Shown piece by piece: positions 47,046 through 58,097 of a DNA stretch of 64,000 nucleotides. The position numbers were made by a program, and so were the translations under genes. The stretch's first letter is position 1; every line of letters starts with the position of its first letter. This DNA comes from Multifurca ochricompacta (taxonomy: Eukaryota > Basidiomycota > Agaricomycetes > Russulales > Russulaceae): NCBI GenBank assembly GCA_022496185.1, contig WTXG01000027.1, positions 124,001-188,000 on the forward strand. The letters are read 5' to 3'. The notes beneath the pieces were generated by a model. The model had not been told where the DNA came from, ran no database searches, and worked only from the letters and a program-made list of their open reading frames with translations.

Positions 47046-48771
47046 TCACAAGGGTTGAAGGGAACTGATCCCGAATTTTGATGCCAAGATACCAGTGAGC
47101 AGAGGTAGAACAGCAGATCCAGCTTGTCCAATAGCCGCAATACCGATAGCACCTGCGAGCAACCACTTTGGCAGGACAGTCGTAGCATGCGCGATACAGA
47201 GAATAGCGTAAATAAAGAGGGCCCGTTGCCCTCCGATCTACGAGGTGATATGTATGTAAGCAGCAGACCTTGTGATTCAGGCAGATGAGCGCAATGCGCC
47301 CAACCGTCAGCCCTACGGGATCTCACTGTACTGTACGCTCGACACTGCTCACCTCCGAAAATTCCAAACGAAATATAACCTGCGCTAGGTCCACCTTGGC
47401 GTTCATGAATGATGAACGTAACGATCCACCCTGAAGGCAAAAGCATCACAAGCACCGCTGCGTGTCCCAACCCCTCTCCGCACTTACTTTCCAAGTATAA
47501 CTTCGAGAGCCACGTATATCAGCGCGAAAAGAGCTAGACGATTCACGATACTCAGTCGTAATATTGCCCTGTTGCTCAGTATCTGCTTCTCCACCTCATA
47601 ACCAGCCCCCGCCATGATTTCTGCGAGTTAGAGTGACTTTATCCAGAGAACACTAACAAAACATTGAGGTACCGCATTGGGTCCGGAAACGGAAGACTGT
47701 CGAGAGCATAGCGGTGTTCAAAAGTGACACACCGAGGGATATAAGGTAGTGAAAGGACCAGTGACGAGCGTTGGCGAAGTGAGTCGCAGAGAAGGAAGGG
47801 GGCACAAAATGCGCCGAGCCCTAAACGAGATAAGAGGACCTCCCAGGTAGGTGGTATCATAGCCGCGGACCCTAGGACACATGACAAAGGCAAAGATAGA
47901 AAGCCACATCCTCATTGAAACCACCAACAAAGGCGTTGGCACCAGCATTCTGGCAACGCCAATAGGTATCAAACAAGCAGATACAAAACAACGACAGACT
48001 TGTAGCCCCATGCCGAAACTGGCAACTAGATAGGCAGCAAGCATAATTGGAAATGGCCCAGCAGGTGCCTGCATGGAATAGACGGCAACTTGGCACAAGG
48101 GTGTTATACAGGCAATAAGTAAGTGGCGGGAGAAGGAAATACCCAAAACCGTTGTCTATTTATCGGCTAGCTAGGTCCATAGAGGTCGCAATATCAATCA
48201 TCAGTCACCTTCCCAAATCCGATACTGTCGTTCAGGTTACCAGAAAGAATGTGCTTATCAAGAAGCCCTGCAATATCGCCCGAGTGAGTGGGACTAACCA
48301 AGAACTGGCTGAAATTTACCACTGTATTAGGGCAAAGATCAAAGAGACAACGGCAAACCCCAGCTACATGACACGGATTGATTAAGGGCTTATAAACAAA
48401 GAGAAACAACATTTGCTGGTAATGGCTTTGAATGGTTGGGAGAAGGAGAAGGGGCCCCGTAGAGCCGACATTCCAACCCAAAACCAGCAAAGTGCGGCCA
48501 AATGGAGCTTCCGATACAACCTCTGTCTCGGGGCCACACCAGCGGCAGACGACGGCATGGAAGCAACAACAGCCCTAATCGTCGAGGCTTCAGCTTCAAC
48601 AGGCAGCGCGCCAACCTGAGCAGCACCCTCAGCGGTATGCCTTGGCCGCTCCACAATGTCCGAGGGTATAGCAGAAAGCTCATAGGAAGTCTGACTTTCT
48701 GCCGATGCCGCCTGTGTCGCGAGGTCGAGGACTAGAAGACGAGCTATCGACTCGGAACTGCATACGGTCAT
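47046..48771 (-). pseudogene. Decayed MFS transporter (Bsc6-like sugar/organic-solute porter type)
   Basis: Fragments of one MFS gene lie in order. N-terminal cytosolic part ends KLHLAALC (48510-48487), then in another frame LVLGWNVGSTGPLL and PTIQSHYQ, GFGK (48210), then ACITPLCQVAVYSMQAPAG and AGANAFVGGF (48120-47925), then LSNRAILRLSIVNRLALFAL (47590-47510), WIVTFIIHERQGGPSAGYIS (47430-47370), and IGGQRALFIYAILCIA joined directly to TTVLPKWLLAGAIG ... SAVLPLLTG ... SSLQPL (47240-47046). The region between ILCIA and VLPKW, normally about 35-40 residues including one span and a GPMYP-type motif, is missing, and the last span is absent. Frame also needs one added base near 48490 and one removed at the exon end near 47484 (GGAAA). 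The internal deletion cannot be a sequencing error of one base, so decay is likely. Confidence 0.6.
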
Positions 48772-50919
48772 CCCACAGAAGGGAGAGCAAATACCACGAG
48801 CACCCCTGCATCAAGGGAGGCCGCTAAAAGAATGGCGGCTATGAGTCAAGAGCACCGGTTCTACCATCCGTTTGCAAAAAAAAAAAAGTGCTCTCAGGTG
48901 ATAACAATCGGCCCGGCCTCGAGACGTTAGATGTTGGCCGAGCACTTTGGGGGGGGGGGGGGGGTTCAGAAAAGGAAGCTTGTTTATTAACGTCCGGCCA
49001 GGAATCATGGATCTAGCCTGAACGCTGTGCCGGGTTCAGGTTCGGTCAAGTTGACACACCGACTCCCGGTCTGACGACACACAAAGCACTTCAGTGCTAA
49101 TTGGCCACACGCGCACGCGCACATACTCTTTGGTAGGGCAGGGCAGAGAGAGAGTAGGGAGTAGAGAGATTGACACAGGTCTGCTAGACCCAGCGACTGC
49201 GTGCTACGGGCCTTTCGGCCGAGTTCATGACTCGGAGAAGGCTCACGACTCTCCCAAGCCCAAGGTCCAACCAAGGGACTCCACAACCCCCGTTGGTGGT
49301 TGAGAAACGTAATGTGTTTTCGGTGGTAATACGAGACAGTAGCCCATTTACAGTCTCCCCGGAACTGGTGGAGAAATAATTTACAGGAGATACGATACAA
49401 GAAGAGCAAACAGCCATCAAGTACAGTTGCGCATGGTGTAAAGTAACACAGACTAGTACGAAACGCCTCCCTGACAAATAAAAGATAGACAATTGTAATA
49501 AAAAACCTCATTTTTGTTTTTGGGTTACTCACCTCCAGTCGCTGTGGGAGACTATAAAGCGAATAACTCAGTCTTTGTGGTAGTTCAGTAGTCTGTCTAT
49601 CTTGGAATGTGAATAATAGTTTGTTGGTCCGGGCCGGCATCTCCTGGTCCGATCCGCGTGCTATTCCAAATCCAAACAGTCGCCTTAAAACCGTGAGCGT
49701 GAGGAGTAAATCTGGACCGGCTCGGAGAAATCAAGACGGAACAAGGATGGGCCGATCGATATACGAGCGGAACGGACAACCGGCGAGCGGGTATCTCCCC
49801 CCTCCCTCCCCTAGCGGAACGGGACGTCTAGGTAACATCTCGGGGCGAACTTGAAACACATAGTACCCGGGTACTGAGTCACTACTACAGGATAGCCCAA
49901 AACCTGAAACTGTTATTATCGTATTCAGCTGACAGAACAATTAATGCCAATAAGGGCGCGATCTTTCCAAGACCCTATCCCTTGAGCAGGCACAGGCGCA
50001 TCTTGGAAAAACCGCCTCGATTATCGATCTCTTGGGATGGACATATCAGGAAGAAGCGTCGAGGAAGCTCAACTCATTCCTTAAAGCAACATCAAGTTGA
50101 CCAGACAGGGTGATAATGAGGTGATCATCGTGTTGGCAAATAGCAAAGTGGTGCAGCCTACAGTCAGTCTTTTAAGACTGTGTCCACAGGATGGATTGAC
50201 GGTACGCTACTGACAGAGTGCTGGCTGCTGGCCTAAAGCGATAGCGATCGATAACCATAGTATTGAAATTGAAAATCCCTTAACAGATCGCCACCGTGGG
50301 TTCCAAACAAAATTGATTTAGCTCGCGCTGCGGCCTTGTTCGCATAGCTGAACATTCTGCTGCTCCGCGGGGATATGGCAATTGGTTCATAGAGGATAAA
50401 TTTTCTCGACGGTGGCCTAGTCATACGTGTGAGAGCTACAGAGAACATTGAGGCATATTTGAATGATGGACCACGCGCGGCGACCCGCAGGTCCCTGTGG
50501 CATTTTCTAACTTGTTCGGGGCTGAGAAGGAATTGCCCAATCAGAAACTAGGCTCACGCGAGTGCAGTGGAAGCATTTTCCTCTCAGGCCTGCCCAACAG
50601 GACCACCATTAAATCATAGTATGACAGTGACACCTCAGGATAATCAGATCCTCTTCGGTTGGGAGGCCCGTGACCTAATAAACCGCCGACTCAGGAGAAG
50701 AAAAAAGCAGCGTTGAACAAGAGGCGGCGCGGATTGTAATAGAATTTGGCGACAAATTGGAGAGCTGTCACACCGGCACCAAAGGGGTGAACAAGGTTGA
50801 ATTTCGCACAATCAAGGTCAATACATTGATATCTCAAAGTCTTATATCTATATCTTCATTTAGTTGAGAACCTCCCCGGAGCGAACCTAAAAACGATGTG
50901 GTTATGTTATCAAAAAGTT
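48772..50919. other. 2.1-kb region without recognisable genes, with a G16 run
   Basis: Open frames at 49005-49640 (minus) and elsewhere have no family resemblance. A G16 homopolymer lies at 48949-48964. No terminal repeats, transposase motifs or tRNA were found. Confidence 0.5.
48949..48964 (+). repeat. G16 homopolymer
   Basis: Sixteen consecutive G; length is likely inaccurate in any assembly and may form a G-quadruplex. Confidence 0.9.
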
Positions 50920-51259
50920 TCACCGAGGAATCTCGTCCATGCTGACCTCCTTGCCAGTCTTCTTGATCACAGCGAGGACATCATCATAAGGGGCGGTTCC
51001 GTGAACAACGACTTCTTGCTTGTCCAAGTTAACGTCGTAGGATGAAACTTGATTCATAATGAGTGATATTGGGGGTGAGAAAAATGCAGTCAGTGCTCAC
51101 TGCCAATGTCATTGGCCTGTGCTTTCTGGAGAGCGCGCGACACGGCCCCGGAGCACCCGCCGCAAGTCATCTAGCACTATGATAAGAGGCATAAGAATAT
51201 TGAGCATATTTTGACAATACCTTGACATCAAACTTATAGGATTGCTCGGTGTCGGCCAT
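50920..51259 (-). CDS. ATX1: Cytosolic copper chaperone Atx1
   Basis: Three exons, 51259-51221, 51170-51101 and 51047-50920, in phase, give 78 residues. Exon 2 starts with the copper-binding loop MTCGGCSGAVSRAL (MxCxxC, with both cysteines). The ferredoxin-like fold continues with ISSYDVNLDKQEVVVHGTA, PYDDVLAVIKKTGKEV, including the conserved KKTGK loop that contacts target ATPases. Atx1 delivers Cu(I) to the Golgi P-type ATPase Ccc2. Introns are 50 and 53 nt. Length (72-80 in fungi) is normal. Confidence 0.95.
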
Positions 51260-51725
51260 CAGTAATCAATGCGCGATGCTAGTAACGGCAATTGAAATGT
51301 GAATATGGAGTCTAAGGTGGCTTATAAGCGGGGAAAGCATGAGATCGTCTAACTTACTACTCGAAAGTAAGGATTATTTAGAGGGAGATGGTGGTTGAGA
51401 AGAAGAGAGATGGATTGAGGTTACTACCGCACTGCTTTTGAAGTACATTCGTGTCATGGTCATGTGTAAGCCGAGGCCGAGAAGGGAGGTTAAAGCACGC
51501 AACAACGGCACGTGACAGGCGCTCTTGAGAGGGTTCGCGTCGGTGGCGGGCCTCCCGTCTCTTTCCCATCCTGCTCAGGACCGTTACACTTCTTTTGGGA
51601 TTAAGATGAGCGGGCAGACAAGGGCAGGACTCGTACGACTGAACGCGTATCATGGGACAAAGCGACAACTCATAGGAACAAGTGCCGGTCAGGTTGCACC
51701 CGCTGGAGGATATCAGCCGAGTCAA
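51260..51725. promoter_or_regulatory. Divergent region between Atx1 and the Yra1-like gene
   Basis: Holds the Atx1 upstream region and probably the unresolved 5' exon(s) of the Yra1-like gene. No copper-response motif was recognised with confidence. Confidence 0.3.
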
Positions 51726-52446
51726 CTGCAGCAATGAACGGAAGCGCAAGAAGGCATTACAACGGGGCAGCAAAATATTACTCAGCAACTTGCCTATTGA
51801 TGTGGCGGAGGGCGAGATTGAGGTGCTTACTTTCCGTTGCTGTGCGCCAAACATAATACCCTCATAGCTTGTAGGAACTATTTAAGAGGACGATAGGTCC
51901 TACAAAGGACATGTTTATCATTACAATAACCAAGGGCGATCTAAGGGAATGGCCGTAGTTACCTTTCAACGTCCACCGACGCTGCGTTGGCTCGGTCAAA
52001 GTACAACGGCAAGGTGATTGACGGGAGTAGGTTATTCTTGATGCGTTTACTCCATTGATTCACTAACGGAGCACAATTAACCAGAGCACAAGCTCAGAAT
52101 TGAATTGGTGGTTGACGACGATGAGCCCTCCCCGAAACGGCTAAAGAGCAGCCATCTGCCCCACCTTCTTTACTTTCCCGCATTCCGGCCCTCATATACA
52201 ACCTGCCTCAAAACCTACCTCGAACAATGCACCTCCGTAAGTCCACAGTTTCTCTTATGCACACCGATACGGCTATCTCATATGCCGCTATCCAGACAGC
52301 GTCCCAGAAACCCTATCTCTATTGTTGTTTCGGGTCCGAAAAAACGCACAAAAAAAGGTCCCAAACGGGTCAAGAAATCCCTTGCTCAGCTTGACAAAGA
52401 GATGGAGGACTACAGAGCGTCTGCCACGGATGGAAAAGGCACGTGA
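51726..52446 (+). CDS. Yra1/ALYREF-type mRNA export adaptor (RRM), 5' end unresolved
   Basis: RRM blocks: GSKILLSNLPIDVAEGEIE (RNP2 side), intron 51823-51874, ELFKRTIGPTKDMFI, YNNQGRSKGMAVVTFQRP (RNP1 side), DAALARSKYNGKVIDG, intron 52027-52084, then LRIELVVDDDEPSPKR and the C-terminal box KKGPKRVKKSLAQLDKEMED. The C-terminal KRVKK..QLD.EMEDYRA is the UAP56/Sub2-binding motif of the ALY/REF family. These proteins link splicing and TREX to Mex67-mediated export in the nucleus. Frame needs one base added at about 51920 (ATC AT- TAC) and at about 51977 (CCA CC- GAC); with both, the exon phase fits the next splice. The residues between 52150 and 52320 are Leu/Ser/Pro-rich and differ from the usual RGG linker. 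No convincing start codon was found upstream of 51726. Confidence 0.72.
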
Positions 52447-52910
52447 ACTTCAAGAAACGTGCTTGGCTTCTTCGCTCTGTTTGGGTCATGGGACTTTTTT
52501 CGAAGTCGGTTGTGTTGGGCGCACTTTTCGGGAATTTATGATCTTATATCCTCTGATCAGACCCCTGATGCACTACCCCCTTCGCCTGTATGTTTCATTT
52601 CGGGGCTCGCCTTGCTGTTTCTCTGACAGATACTAGGCACATATCGTACCTTGATATTGAGGTGTGAGGTGTGATTCATGATGATGCTGCTGCTGTAGAA
52701 TAACGTATCAATGGTTAATTTCATTTCCATATTATTTCGTCAGGGCGCCCCCGGTATAGGGTTAGGGCTAGACAAGGTCCACCAATGTCCCCAGTTGCCC
52801 AGCCCACTGACATCATGTGATAATCTCATCACCCCACCCCACACCACCTTCCAGCCTTCAGTTTATCCTTCATTGATCAAGCTACAAGACGACTGATACA
52901 TCTTATTGGA
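52447..52910. other. Spacer upstream of the PFK-2 gene
   Basis: 464 bp; no gene. A GGCGCC-containing GC-rich patch near 52742 and CCACCCC repeats near 52830 may belong to the PFK-2 promoter. Confidence 0.4.
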
Positions 52911-54872
52911 ATGGTCGCACCACTGTACACAACCGCTTCTGGGCTCCTCTTTCACGCGGGAAAGATCCTTGTGGTCACAGTCGGATTGCCTGCTCGTGGC
53001 AAGACTCATATATCCAGAGCCCTTGAACGCTATCTCCGATGGGCTGGGATAAAAACTCAGGTGGTCTCTCTAGGTGATTACCGGCGCAAGTCACTAGGGG
53101 ACGCCCAGAAGCTTCCCCCCGACTATTTCACATTTGGTGCGTGGGTGACCGATCACAAGTGTTTTGCTATAGCTATATTATTGACGCCACAAACGTTAGG
53201 GAAGAAAAGCCCTGAAACCTTAGAACTGCGCCAAAAAGTTCTAGATGGCTGTGAAGAGCTTATATGGGAATTCTTTAACGCTGGAGGACAGTGCGTTATT
53301 TACGATGCCAACAATGGGCGTCGTGAACAACGGCAGAGGGTAGCGGAGAAGTTCGGCAAAGAGGGTATACACGTTGTGATCCTAGGTTGTCACTACTGAG
53401 TTTGGCTTCATTACACTCCTCTCCCTAACCTTGCCGTTTACAGAATCGACTTGTGACGACCCTGCGGTAATAGAACGTAATATACGCAGTGTGAAGATCT
53501 CTTCACCGGATGTACGTTCCGACTCACTTTCCTCCGTCGAGGCCTATGTTGAAGCCTTCACCTCCCCGCGAAGTATCGTTCGTGGGATCCAGACCTTGCG
53601 GTGCAGGATTACTACAACCGTATTAGGGACCATGAAATCCATTATGAAACTGTGGATGAACTCGATGTGCCATCCATTCGGATCGTCAATGTGTGTTTCA
53701 ATGCCTTCGTACATAATATGTTTGACCAACTAATCTCGTAAACACTTAGGTTGGCGAGAAAATTATGGTCAACGTAGGTTCATGTCACGCTTTTCTATTG
53801 TCTACAGTCGCTCAACGTAGCATTTTTCAGAATGTCCGAGGCTACTTACAGGTAAAGAAAAATAATTCAGTGCTAGGTCAGTACATTGATTCATCCGGTC
53901 TAGTCCAGGATTATTTTCTTCTTGATGAACATTCATAACCGATACCGCACCATCTACTTTGCACGCGTATGGCTTCTTGTTGTCTTGTTACCTCCGTTTG
54001 ACCGTGGTTCCAGTCGGGCATTCACTTCACGAGCACTCCTATAAGATCGATCCTGACCTCTCGGACATTGGATGGGATTATGCGGAGCGGCTGAAAGACT
54101 TCGTCCTTGAGCGTCGCGCGAAATCTTGAAAGATCGAGGACTTGACCCAAGGACGAGCCGCCTAGTGGTCCGTTGGTCTACTATCATCTCAGTAATTCCA
54201 TCGCTCAATTTGCTTTATAAAGATATGGACCTCCGCTCGGCGTCGTTCGCACCACACTGCATGGCCGTTCATGGTTGCAGCTGACCCTAAGCAGCCAGGT
54301 GGCCCTCAGTGCAATGTGAAGGTTATTGAAAGGCCACAGATGTCTGAAATTAACCCTGGTGTCTGGGATGGACTTACCGTCCCAGATGCCAAGCGGGAGT
54401 ATCCAGAAGAGTGGGGGCGCTTCGTCAAGGACCCGTATACGTTTCGTGCGCCGCGCGCAGAAAGCTATCATGACCTCAGCGGTACGTCCTTCATTTCTAC
54501 CAAGGTCTAATACGGCTGAATGAGACCAAAGTCCGACTGGAGCCGACGCTGATTGAACTCGAGCGTGAGCAAGAAGACTTGCTGATTATTGGACACGCAT
54601 CCGTCATCCGCTGCCTACTTGCATACTTGATCGGTCTGCCACCGTCTGAGATACCAGCGATCGAAGTCGCACGCGGAGATTTAATCGAGGTTGTGCCTGC
54701 GTCATATGGCGTGCATAGTCAAGCGTATCATTTCTGGGACGGCCCTGGCCGTACACACGGTGAAGGAGAAGGCGGGTACGAGGAACGCGACCCGAATAAT
54801 TTCTATGAGAACTATGCTGAAGACACTCGGGAGAAGAAGCATAGGGTTGGATATAGGGACGATGCAAAATGA
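52911..54872 (+). CDS. 6-phosphofructo-2-kinase with degenerate fructose-2,6-bisphosphatase site
   Basis: Ten exons: 52911-53136, 53200-53385, 53444-53511, 53574-53690, 53750-53773 (24 nt), 53831-53851 (21 nt), 53904-53966, 54014-54167, 54223-54481 and 54532-54872. Kinase: TVGLPARGKTHISRALERYL (Walker A), GDYRRKSLG, ESTCDDPAVIERNIRSVKIS, VQDYYNRIRDHEIHYE, GEKIMVNNVRGYLQ. Phosphatase-like domain: IYFAR, then SGHSLHEHSYKIDPDLSDIG, RRSHHTAWPF, INPGVWDGL, LLIIGHASVIRCLLAYLIGL. Family bisphosphatases carry RHGES at the first site; here it reads R-S-G-H-S, with Ser where the phospho-accepting His should be, as in yeast Pfk26. So it probably makes fructose-2,6-bisphosphate without degrading it. Exon 54014-54167 needs two added bases (GGG at 54016-54018; TTG at 54125-54127) to hold the frame. 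Confidence 0.9.
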
Positions 54873-54983
54873 ATTGGCTGCTCGAGTTATGCACTCGGTT
54901 TCGAACTTGGCATGTTCTTGTCGCATACATCGACCAATAAATGGATATCGTTGTTGTACACAAACCGTAATCACCTACTTGAC

Positions 54984-57403
54984 CTATACAGGCTTCACGA
55001 AGATGGTCTCCACCATGGCTACGTTTTTCTCCTCATTCATCTTCCCGTCGTCGGGCTCGAAACTCGCCCGTACGTCATGCTCTCTGTCTGGTACCTCACC
55101 CGAGGACAGGTCGACCTCTTCGAACTGCTTGAAACGGCCCGGTGGAGGGAATGCTAAGTTGAGACTATAATACACGAACGAAGACACGCCGAACCCGGTG
55201 AAGAAGGACATCTGGTAGATACGTGTGGCAGCAAGTGGGACTGTACGACCGGCTGCAAATGATCAGTGAGTTCGTTTTATGCAACAGGTGTAAAAAAAAA
55301 AAAGGAAAACAGAAAAGGCGTACTTGCACCCGCGAAGCCGACGACGTTGATGAGAATGCCAGCTATGTACGCGGCATATGCGCTGTCGCAGGGAGAGCAT
55401 TCAGCGTCAATTATGAACGAGAATTAGTACTTCAGGAGCGAACCGAAGGTTAACGCCGAACGTGTAGTAGTACCATCCATCACTGCGAGGGCTATACAGG
55501 TCTGAAACACGGTAATGCCCCCTTCGAATAAAGAAATATTCTGTGATCTGTAATATGCGAGGAGAGACGCGCACATTAAGTGAGCCGAGACGAACACCAG
55601 CGGAGAGGAGTGTTAATCGGGTCGTACCATCACGCCAGCAAAAGAGCTCAAGAAGACGGAATAAGCAGAGAGGTATGACGTAAAGCCGTTACTGCTCTTG
55701 AGTAGGTTCCACGGGAGCATGCATATCCCAACAATTGCTGCTACATAGCCCCCGCGGCGGATGTTCTGTGCTTAAGTGAATGGCCTGCTGGAGGCACGGA
55801 GGTGATGCGTGGATGTTGTCTGATGGTACGTACAATAAAACGCGGCAACAGCGCTGTAAGGTCACAGCCCGCTGAGATGGTGTTGGCAGAGATGTTGGTA
55901 CTGTATTCCTCTATCTAGTATGTGCGCCTCTGGCCTACGAAAAGAAGAGAAGGGACACACCCGAGCTATCAGAGAACGATGAGCTGCCGTCCTCACCGGA
56001 CGAAAGACGTGACGTACCTGCGCAATTATAAATCCAGTTGAAATGAACCACACCTGTTGGCAATCCGGTTAACTGCGGGAAAAAAAGATACATTTGATCG
56101 GGAATTAACATACGCCAAAACGTGTCGCATGGGACGGGTTGTCGTCAAGGAACCTATTTAACAGGTCTATCGGGGACCATACGGGCTCCCCAAAGATGAC
56201 CTGTGACGAGGAGCTCACTATAATGCCAATGAAGCTCACGATGGAGAAGGTTAACGGGATGGCGAGAAGTTGCGGGAGGCCAGCTGCAAAAGGACGTCTC
56301 GCGCGGGATGCAAAGTCCGGTGCGTTTCTGCGGCGCCATGCTTATAGTCAGCAATCCGGTAAGGCAGGTTGTGTGCCAAAGATGCAGCCCGTACGTGACA
56401 AGCGTGGCCATATTACTGATGCAGGACATAAGGCTGACTACCATCGCCCAACTGAGGTCGCTTCCGTGCAACGTGGAAGGCTGATGGATGATTGGGCCGA
56501 TGCCTTTGGCGCGCACGATGCACCAGACGAAGAAAGTAATTCCGGCAGTTGGCGCGACTATGGCCTTGAGGGTGAAAAGGTGCCGACTTCAATAAAGGTC
56601 AATCACAATGCGGTCGAAGCGTTGAGAACATGAAAGGGCTTTACATTTCATGGATGGGAAACCAAATGGCCGGAAGAGATAACAACCAGAACAGGAAGAA
56701 GCACATAAAGTCTCTGGTATTCGTACCGGATGACGCAGGCATAGAGTTTGCTGCAAAGAAAGCCGTCAGCCCACAACGGCGCTCACGCTTCTCCTACTGG
56801 TATGCAGAACTAACGGATATCGTTCACGCTCGGCCAAATGGACCGCAGCATCACCTTCATGCAGTCTCCGCCGATGCTGGCCTGGACACCGTACCAGATG
56901 CTAGAGGGAGCAATAGGTAGTCGATCATCAAAAATGCGTCTATGTGACCTACCATGCCATTGCCCCTCTGTTGAAGATGCACCATAGACTGCCCCAGATA
57001 CCAAAAGAGGTGCGAGCGACTATTGGGAATGTGACATGAAAAATTGCCCCAGGACGGGCATTAGCCACGATGAACGGCGCGACGATGCCATATCCAATCC
57101 AGACACAGAGCCAAGCCTGCCACCACGAAAGGCCAAGCTGTATCATTGAAGACACAATCATCCATCTAACGTGCGAGTTAAGCATAGGGATGTAGTAATC
57201 GTCAAGTTGTCGAGCTCACGTGTTGACGTTGAAACTGTCTGCTATCCAGCTGTGTGTACGCGCCAAGTAAGGCAGCCAGTCAACCGTTGTATAGTGTCGA
57301 AGGAAGTATATACTCACAAAGCGACAAAGTTGATGGTATCCCAGGTCTGTTTTTCAGGTCCGATGGGTAATAGATCCTCACTCTGTAAATTGGGCTTCAA
57401 CAT
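54984..57403 (-). CDS. NCS1-family nucleobase/allantoin/uridine permease
   Basis: Thirteen exons, all in phase, give 535 residues: 57403-57318, 57249-57220, 57165-56953, 56900-56815, 56750-56645, 56586-56395, 56327-56114, 56053-56018, 55914-55834, 55765-55628, 55547-55444, 55382-55330, 55252-54984. Blocks typical of NCS1 (Fur4/Dal4/Fui1): [128 protein letters not shown]. About 12 hydrophobic spans are expected. It imports uracil, uridine, allantoin or related solutes with H+ at the plasma membrane; the substrate is not decidable here. The gene converges on PFK-2 with a 111-bp gap. The start at 57403 is the first in-frame Met; the N-terminal tail is short for the family, so a further 5' exon is possible. 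Confidence 0.92.
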
Positions 57404-58097
57404 GTTAATAAGCACCGTTCGGGTAATTTGGTTGATACCGTGAGCAAGAGTTGGGACCAAGTCAATGACTTGTCACTGGGAATTTCAAGCTTGGAAATGA
57501 GTCCACCGACGACCATAGCAACATCGATGAGAGAAAATTCATTGAACGACCCGGTGTAATTAAAAGGCGATCTAAGTACTGAAGTTTTCTACAAGGAAGC
57601 GTAGTCATGGGAATTTTACAAGCCTTCGAAGCTCGAAGCCTGTAAGGCCGAGATAACGAACCTATTGACCTTCCTATTTTGGATAGTGTCCCATTCAGTC
57701 TTTCTCCGACGTCGGCGCCGTTGGTGTTTATCATCAGCAGGGGCGGACAAGTGGAAACGTTGAAGTTGAAATGTTTGAGGCACACAGCACCGATGCGAAA
57801 GGGGTACGCATTGCATATAATAAAGCGACAAGGGGAAGATTCAGAAAAAAAAGTGTGAGGTAAGTGCAGACACAAGATGAGAATAAATAAATGAATGCTC
57901 CAGGACGGGAATTCAGTGAGGGAGGATGGAGAAGAGCATGAGGTAATGTGAGGACAATGTGCAGCACAGCAGTATGCGACGTTGTTCCATTCCACAGAAA
58001 TAGCAGGGACAGTACGGGAAATCGTGAGTAGTCTTGGTCTTGAAATCATTGATGGTCGTAAGTGTCGGGAATCAGTTCGGATTTGTAAGCGTAAAGG
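57404..58097. other. Spacer between NCS1 and KEN-box genes
   Basis: About 700 bp. Open frames on the minus strand (57462-58049) show no family resemblance. A CGTCGGCGCC-rich patch lies at 57707-57722. Nothing supported. Confidence 0.4.

Noticed and set aside
49005..49640. 211-residue minus-strand open frame as a gene
   Set aside because: No family resemblance, no consistent codon or domain signal, no supporting splice structure; probably chance.
48772..50919. Gene-less region as a transposon
   Set aside because: No terminal inverted or long direct repeats, target-site duplications, transposase, RT or integrase motifs could be found by eye.
57462..58049. 195-residue minus-strand open frame downstream of the KEN-box gene
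   Set aside because: Hydrophobic Cys/His/Leu-rich sequence typical of translated non-coding DNA; no conserved blocks.
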